Below are positions 32,656 through 35,738 of a stretch of DNA of 35,738 nucleotides, in pieces (position 1 is the stretch's first letter; every line of letters begins with the position of its first letter). The stretch spans positions 1 to 35,738 of the forward strand of contig CAMYAE010000022.1 in NCBI GenBank assembly GCA_947253655.1. The letters run 5' to 3'. A program made the position numbers and the translations under genes. A model generated the notes under the pieces. That model was not told where the DNA came from. It made no database searches and saw nothing but the letters and a program-made list of their open reading frames with translations. The DNA comes from an uncultured Bacteroidales bacterium. Its GTDB lineage: Bacteria > Bacteroidota > Bacteroidia > Bacteroidales > UBA932.

Positions 32656-34456
32656 AATACCGTCAGGATTTCACCCTTTTGTAGTGCCGTTTCTTGTGGG
32701 AATGGGCTTTGTCCTGTTATATTGCCTTTATGGCCTAGTCAAGATTTTGCTCCAGCTCACCGGAGATGACAGGAGAAAATTCTTTCTTTCCCTCGTAACT
32801 CCAAAGACAATCCTTAAAAACCTGCGGGACATTTTCTGTGACTGTCTTATACATGTCAAACTTTGGCGGCGGAACAGGGTGTTAGGCTTTATGCACTCCA
32901 GCATAGCCTTCGGCTGGTTTATGCTGATTCTGCTCGGCCACCTCGAAGTCATATTCTTCGTTCCTCATCGTATAAACCTATTCTATTATCCGATATTCTT
33001 CAACTATTTTGTCGCCGAATCCGATACGACGCTGGCCGGAGACTTTCTGTTCTTCCTTATGGACTTTTTTCTGCTTATAGTGTTGGCAGGCATCACTTTG
33101 GCAATAATAAAAAGAGTACAGTCAAGGATTTTCGGAATGAGGCGCACTGCTGTTCCGTCATTGGTCAATAGGATTGGGATGTATTCCCTTTGGGCAATAT
33201 TCCCGTTGAGGCTTCTTGCAGAGAGTTTCACCGCACATATCAGCGGAGGCTCTTTTCTTACCATACCTGCCAATTGGATATTCAGGCAGTTTTTAGGCAA
33301 TGATTTGAATATGTTGCCGACCTGGTGGGCATATTCCATTTCCTTATGTATTTTCATGTGCGTCCTGCCGTTCTCAAGATATATGCATATACCGGCAGAG
33401 ATGCTGCTGATCCCTATGAGGAATGCCGGCTTGAAGGTCGGAAGTGCCAGAAGGGGCTTTGCAAGGGTACAGGTGTACTCCTGTCCGAATTGCGGAGTTT
33501 GTATCGATGCTTGCCCGATGAGTGTCAGCAAGGCTAACCTGAAAGATTGTACCGTCTACCTCACAAGGCAGATTCGTCGCGGCAACGAAAAGAGAATCGA
33601 GGAGATAAGCGATAAATGTCTTTTGTGCGGCAAGTGCGAAGCCTTGTGTCAAGTTGGGGTTGAGGGGCCGCAGCTCAGGATTATGCAGAGGGGAATAAGG
33701 AAATATAGTCTCGGCCACGATTACTCCAATATTGACCTTGCTCCGATGAAGGCCGCCTCTTCCGGGGGCAAACTGCTCTATTTCAGCGGCTGCATGAGCC
33801 AACTGACACCGGAAATCGGCCGGAATGTAGAGGCCGTGCTTAGAAAGGCCGGTGTTGACTATAAATGGATGGACAGGGATGGGGGCTTGTGTTGTGGCAG
33901 GCCAATGTACACCGCCGGCAGGTTTGATGAGGCTAAGAAAATTATAGCCGGGAACGAAGAGATAATCCTTTCTTCCGGGGCGAAGACCCTGCTTGTAAGC
34001 TGTCCGATATGCTATAGGATTTTCAGGGAGAACTACTCATTGCCCGGCATTGAGGTCGTCCATTACAGTACATATTTTTACCGTCTTGTGAGGCAAGGAA
34101 GGCTTAAATTGGAGAAGAGCTTGGTCCGCTATGTCTTTCACGACCCTTGCGAATTGGGACGCGGCAGCGGAATCTATTACGAGCCGAGAAAACTGGTTGG
34201 ACTCTCCGCCTATATTTCAGAGGCCGACAAGCATCATGAGGAAAGCATTTGTTGCGGAGGCTCTCTCGGCTCTCTTACTCTAAGTTTCAAGCAACGCGAA
34301 AAAATGACCAAGGCCGCACTGAACAATCTTTATTCCAGTGAAGCCGATGCGATTGCGACCGCCTGTCCGTTGTGCAAGGCCACACTGTCCCGTTACTCCA
34401 ATCGCCCGGTAAAAGACCTCGCCGAAATCGTCAATGCCCAATCCGTCGGGGCGTGA
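32645..34456 (+). CDS. Membrane HdrE/HdrD-type fusion (DsrMK-like) iron-sulfur protein
   Basis: 603 residues. Residues about 1-270 form a NarI/HdrE/DsrM-like membrane domain with at least five hydrophobic segments. In-membrane His residues that could bind haem b are in LGFMHSSIAFGW and LLGHLEVIFF. Two 4Fe-4S motifs follow, CPNCGVCIDACPMS and CLLCGKCEALCQVG (Pro replaced by Gln after the last Cys). Two CCG domains end the protein: FSGCMSQ, LCCGRPM, SCPICY, then HDPCELG, ICCGGSLG, CPLCK. This is the order of HdrE fused to HdrD, or DsrM fused to DsrK. It probably exchanges electrons with the menaquinone pool and passes them to the cytosolic Hdr-like subunits. Confidence 0.87.
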   Translation: MIDRIPSGFHPFVVPFLVGMGFVLLYCLYGLVKILLQLTGDDRRKFFLSLVTPKTILKNLRDIFCDCLIHVKLWRRNRVLGFMHSSIAFGWFMLILLGHLEVIFFVPHRINLFYYPIFFNYFVAESDTTLAGDFLFFLMDFFLLIVLAGITLAIIKRVQSRIFGMRRTAVPSLVNRIGMYSLWAIFPLRLLAESFTAHISGGSFLTIPANWIFRQFLGNDLNMLPTWWAYSISLCIFMCVLPFSRYMHIPAEMLLIPMRNAGLKVGSARRGFARVQVYSCPNCGVCIDACPMSVSKANLKDCTVYLTRQIRRGNEKRIEEISDKCLLCGKCEALCQVGVEGPQLRIMQRGIRKYSLGHDYSNIDLAPMKAASSGGKLLYFSGCMSQLTPEIGRNVEAVLRKAGVDYKWMDRDGGLCCGRPMYTAGRFDEAKKIIAGNEEIILSSGAKTLLVSCPICYRIFRENYSLPGIEVVHYSTYFYRLVRQGRLKLEKSLVRYVFHDPCELGRGSGIYYEPRKLVGLSAYISEADKHHEESICCGGSLGSLTLSFKQREKMTKAALNNLYSSEADAIATACPLCKATLSRYSNRPVKDLAEIVNAQSVGA

Positions 34457-34487
34457 CTTCTCTGTCCTGTCATAACGGTGTCCGTCC

Positions 34488-34565
34488 TGTCATCCCGAAC
34501 GGAGTGAGGGATCTGCCCAAACGTAATGCGGCAGATTATTACGGCCTTGCGGCCTCATAATGACA
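34488..34565. repeat. 78-bp palindromic REP/MITE-like element
   Basis: Starts TGTCAT and ends ATGACA. Inside are a perfect 7-bp inverted pair ATCTGCC (34511) and GGCAGAT (34530) and a GGCC-TTGC-GGCC hairpin. The CCCGAACGGAGTGAGGGATCT core resembles dispersed repeats that I know from many Bacteroidota genomes. Partial copies of its ends flank it at 34465-34472 and 34585-34594. It may also end transcription of the Hdr-like operon. The rest of 34457-34653 holds nothing else recognisable. Confidence 0.6.
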
Positions 34566-34653
34566 ACGGCATCTGCGGCCTTTGCATGACAACGGAAAGC
34601 AATATATTGCCGAAAATTAATTTTAAAACATCTTTTTTAAAACGAAATTCGGC

Positions 34654-35655
34654 ATGATACTAAAAATCAAAATCGACAGGATCCCCTATTATGGCAGGGG
34701 CACTGAGAAAAGCACTCTTTTCAGTATGTTTGAAAACGCCATAAGAGAAAAGATCTCGGAAACCAAAATCGGCACCGCCCGTGCATACCGAAGCACATTC
34801 AGCAAAATACGGACTCTGACTGCAGGAGAGGATGTGTGTGCGGAAGACATTACACGGGAATTCATTACAGAGTTATGTGGAAAATTATTGCGATCAGGAT
34901 GCTGCCGCAATACTGCATCGTTCTATATTCGTAACCTCAAAGCCGTACTGAACCGTTATTACAAATCGAAAATCCAGACTTCAGGAATATCCGGAAATCT
35001 ATTTTCAGACATAAGCGCCAAAGTGGAAATCACGAGAAAAAGAGCACTGACAGTGACGCAAATGCAGAGACTGCTTGAATATACCCCTCGCTCAAAGAGG
35101 CTTCAGACAGCACGTGATATATTTTTCCTCTGCTTCTTTTTGCGCGGAACAAGTCTCGCGGATATATGTTTCATGCAGCGTTCGAGTTATGACGGCAGCT
35201 ATTTGCATTTCTATCGTCACAAGACCTCTGCCGCACTGACGATAGAAGTGAACGAACCGGCACGGCTGATGATCAAAAGACACGGCAGCCATAGAGAGGA
35301 TTCTCCGTATCTGCTTGAATTCATGGATAATGCGTGCGACCGTCCGGACAAAGCCTATACAATCTACCGCTCTGTGCTTAAGAGGACAAACAGCGCATTG
35401 CACGAACTCGGCTCTATAATCGGACTCCCTGTTCCGCTGACGACCTACGTAGCAAGGCATACCTGGGCAACACAGGCAAAGGCTGCAGGGGCTTCAATAG
35501 CCCAAATCAGTGAAGCTCTGGGGCATAGTTCACAACAGATTACAGCCATATATCTCAAAGGATTCGAACAGAATGTAATGGATAATATCGGCAGAAAAGT
35601 ATGCTTGCCCTACAAGCAAATAATAGAAAAGATGCTGCCGATTAAACCGATTTGA
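34654..35655 (+). CDS. Tyrosine recombinase / site-specific integrase
   Basis: 333-residue tyrosine recombinase. The N-terminal core-binding domain contains GTARAYRSTFSKIRTL and NTASFYIRNLKAVLNRYYK. The catalytic domain has Arg in FFLRGTSLADI, Lys in FYRHKTSAALTI, Arg-His in TYVARHTWAT, His in LGHSSQQ and the nucleophile Tyr in IYLKGFEQNVMD. Thr replaces the first His of the usual H-x-x-R box, as is common in Bacteroidota invertases. The length and pattern fit chromosomal invertases and integrases often found at the head of capsule loci in this order, rather than long conjugative-transposon integrases. A promoter and inverted repeat lie directly downstream. Confidence 0.9.
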   Translation: MILKIKIDRIPYYGRGTEKSTLFSMFENAIREKISETKIGTARAYRSTFSKIRTLTAGEDVCAEDITREFITELCGKLLRSGCCRNTASFYIRNLKAVLNRYYKSKIQTSGISGNLFSDISAKVEITRKRALTVTQMQRLLEYTPRSKRLQTARDIFFLCFFLRGTSLADICFMQRSSYDGSYLHFYRHKTSAALTIEVNEPARLMIKRHGSHREDSPYLLEFMDNACDRPDKAYTIYRSVLKRTNSALHELGSIIGLPVPLTTYVARHTWATQAKAAGASIAQISEALGHSSQQITAIYLKGFEQNVMDNIGRKVCLPYKQIIEKMLPIKPI

Positions 35656-35681
35656 AAAATAAGGGATTAATTGTATATTTG
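35651..35681 (+). promoter_or_regulatory. Strong promoter for the gene leaving the window
   Basis: TTTG at 35651-35654 overlaps the recombinase stop; a 19-bp spacer separates it from TATATTTG at 35674-35681. This is a perfect -33/-7 pair. Transcription would start near 35688, within the inverted repeat that follows. Confidence 0.75.
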
Positions 35682-35683
35682 CA

Positions 35684-35707
35684 TCTCTCTATCAAGTAAT
35701 AGAGAGA
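35684..35707. repeat. Perfect 9-bp inverted repeat next to the promoter
   Basis: TCTCTCTAT and ATAGAGAGA around the 6-base spacer CAAGTA. It could be a recombinase crossover site, an operator, or a hairpin at the 5' end of the message. Confidence 0.65.
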
Positions 35708-35731
35708 CAGCAAATCTAAAGTAATACCGTT

Positions 35732-35738
35732 ATGAAAC
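35732..35738 (+). CDS. Probable start of the next gene (3'-partial)
   Basis: ATG AAA C follows the strong promoter and inverted repeat after a leader of about 45 nt. Only two codons and one base are visible, so no product can be named. In Bacteroidales a recombinase in this position often precedes a UpxY-type antiterminator gene; this is inference only. Confidence 0.35.

Noticed and set aside
34457..34653. tRNA gene or CRISPR array between the Hdr operon and the recombinase
   Set aside because: No cloverleaf can be drawn and the repeats are palindromic and nested, not evenly spaced with unique spacers.

Overview
The window is from the chromosome of a Bacteroidales bacterium. Three signs support this. 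Promoters have the Bacteroidota -7 box TAnnTTTG, with a -33 TTTG/TTG at 19 bp in the best cases. The first gene carries a type IX secretion (T9SS) C-terminal sorting domain. Many families are typical of the order: DUF4876- and DUF6850-like proteins, a HmuY-like lipoprotein, gingipain-like C25 peptidases and GH127. The family or genus cannot be fixed from this sequence alone.

Layout. (1) 1-6373, + strand: a tight operon of a T9SS-exported subtilisin (5' end outside the window), a GH3 beta-glycosidase lipoprotein and a GH127-type beta-L-arabinofuranosidase. (2) 18006-6339, - strand: a seven-gene, largely translationally coupled operon: TonB-dependent receptor, DUF4876-like lipoprotein, DUF6850-like outer-membrane barrel, two gingipain-like C25 peptidases with C-terminal HEAT-like repeats, a papain-like peptidase and a short HmuY-like lipoprotein. 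I read it as a self-contained protein-degradation and uptake system, possibly for haem. It is the best candidate for an undescribed system here. (3) 19292-18231 (-): alkaline phosphatase; 19446-19994 (+): glutathione peroxidase. (4) 20119-22161: an inserted AbiEi/AbiEii toxin-antitoxin cassette with a tyrosine-recombinase remnant, flanked by a perfect 187-bp direct repeat made of the 3' end and terminator of the peroxidase gene.

(5) 22386-26632 (+): WbpB-, WbpD- and WbpE/PorR-like sugar-nucleotide enzymes followed by a Wzx/PorS-like flippase, with a convergent GT4 glycosyltransferase at 27780-26608. In Porphyromonas gingivalis the Wbp pathway makes the diamino-uronic acid of A-LPS, the anchor for T9SS cargo, so this block may serve export of the subtilisin. 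(6) 27940-29429 (+): a short AraC-type regulator and a YitT-family membrane protein. (7) 29543-34456 (+): a five-gene heterodisulfide-reductase-like operon (HdrC, HdrB, HdrA, a small HdrC and a membrane HdrE/HdrD fusion) behind a very good promoter, probably a membrane-linked electron-transfer complex. (8) 34457-35738: a palindromic REP/MITE-like repeat, a tyrosine recombinase of the Bacteroidales invertase type, then a strong promoter with a perfect 9-bp inverted repeat just before the first codons of a gene that leaves the window.

No tRNA, rRNA, CRISPR array or complete insertion sequence was seen. The only gene-free stretch over 300 bases is 21784-22385, which holds the abiE promoter/operator, the recombinase remnant and the second repeat copy.
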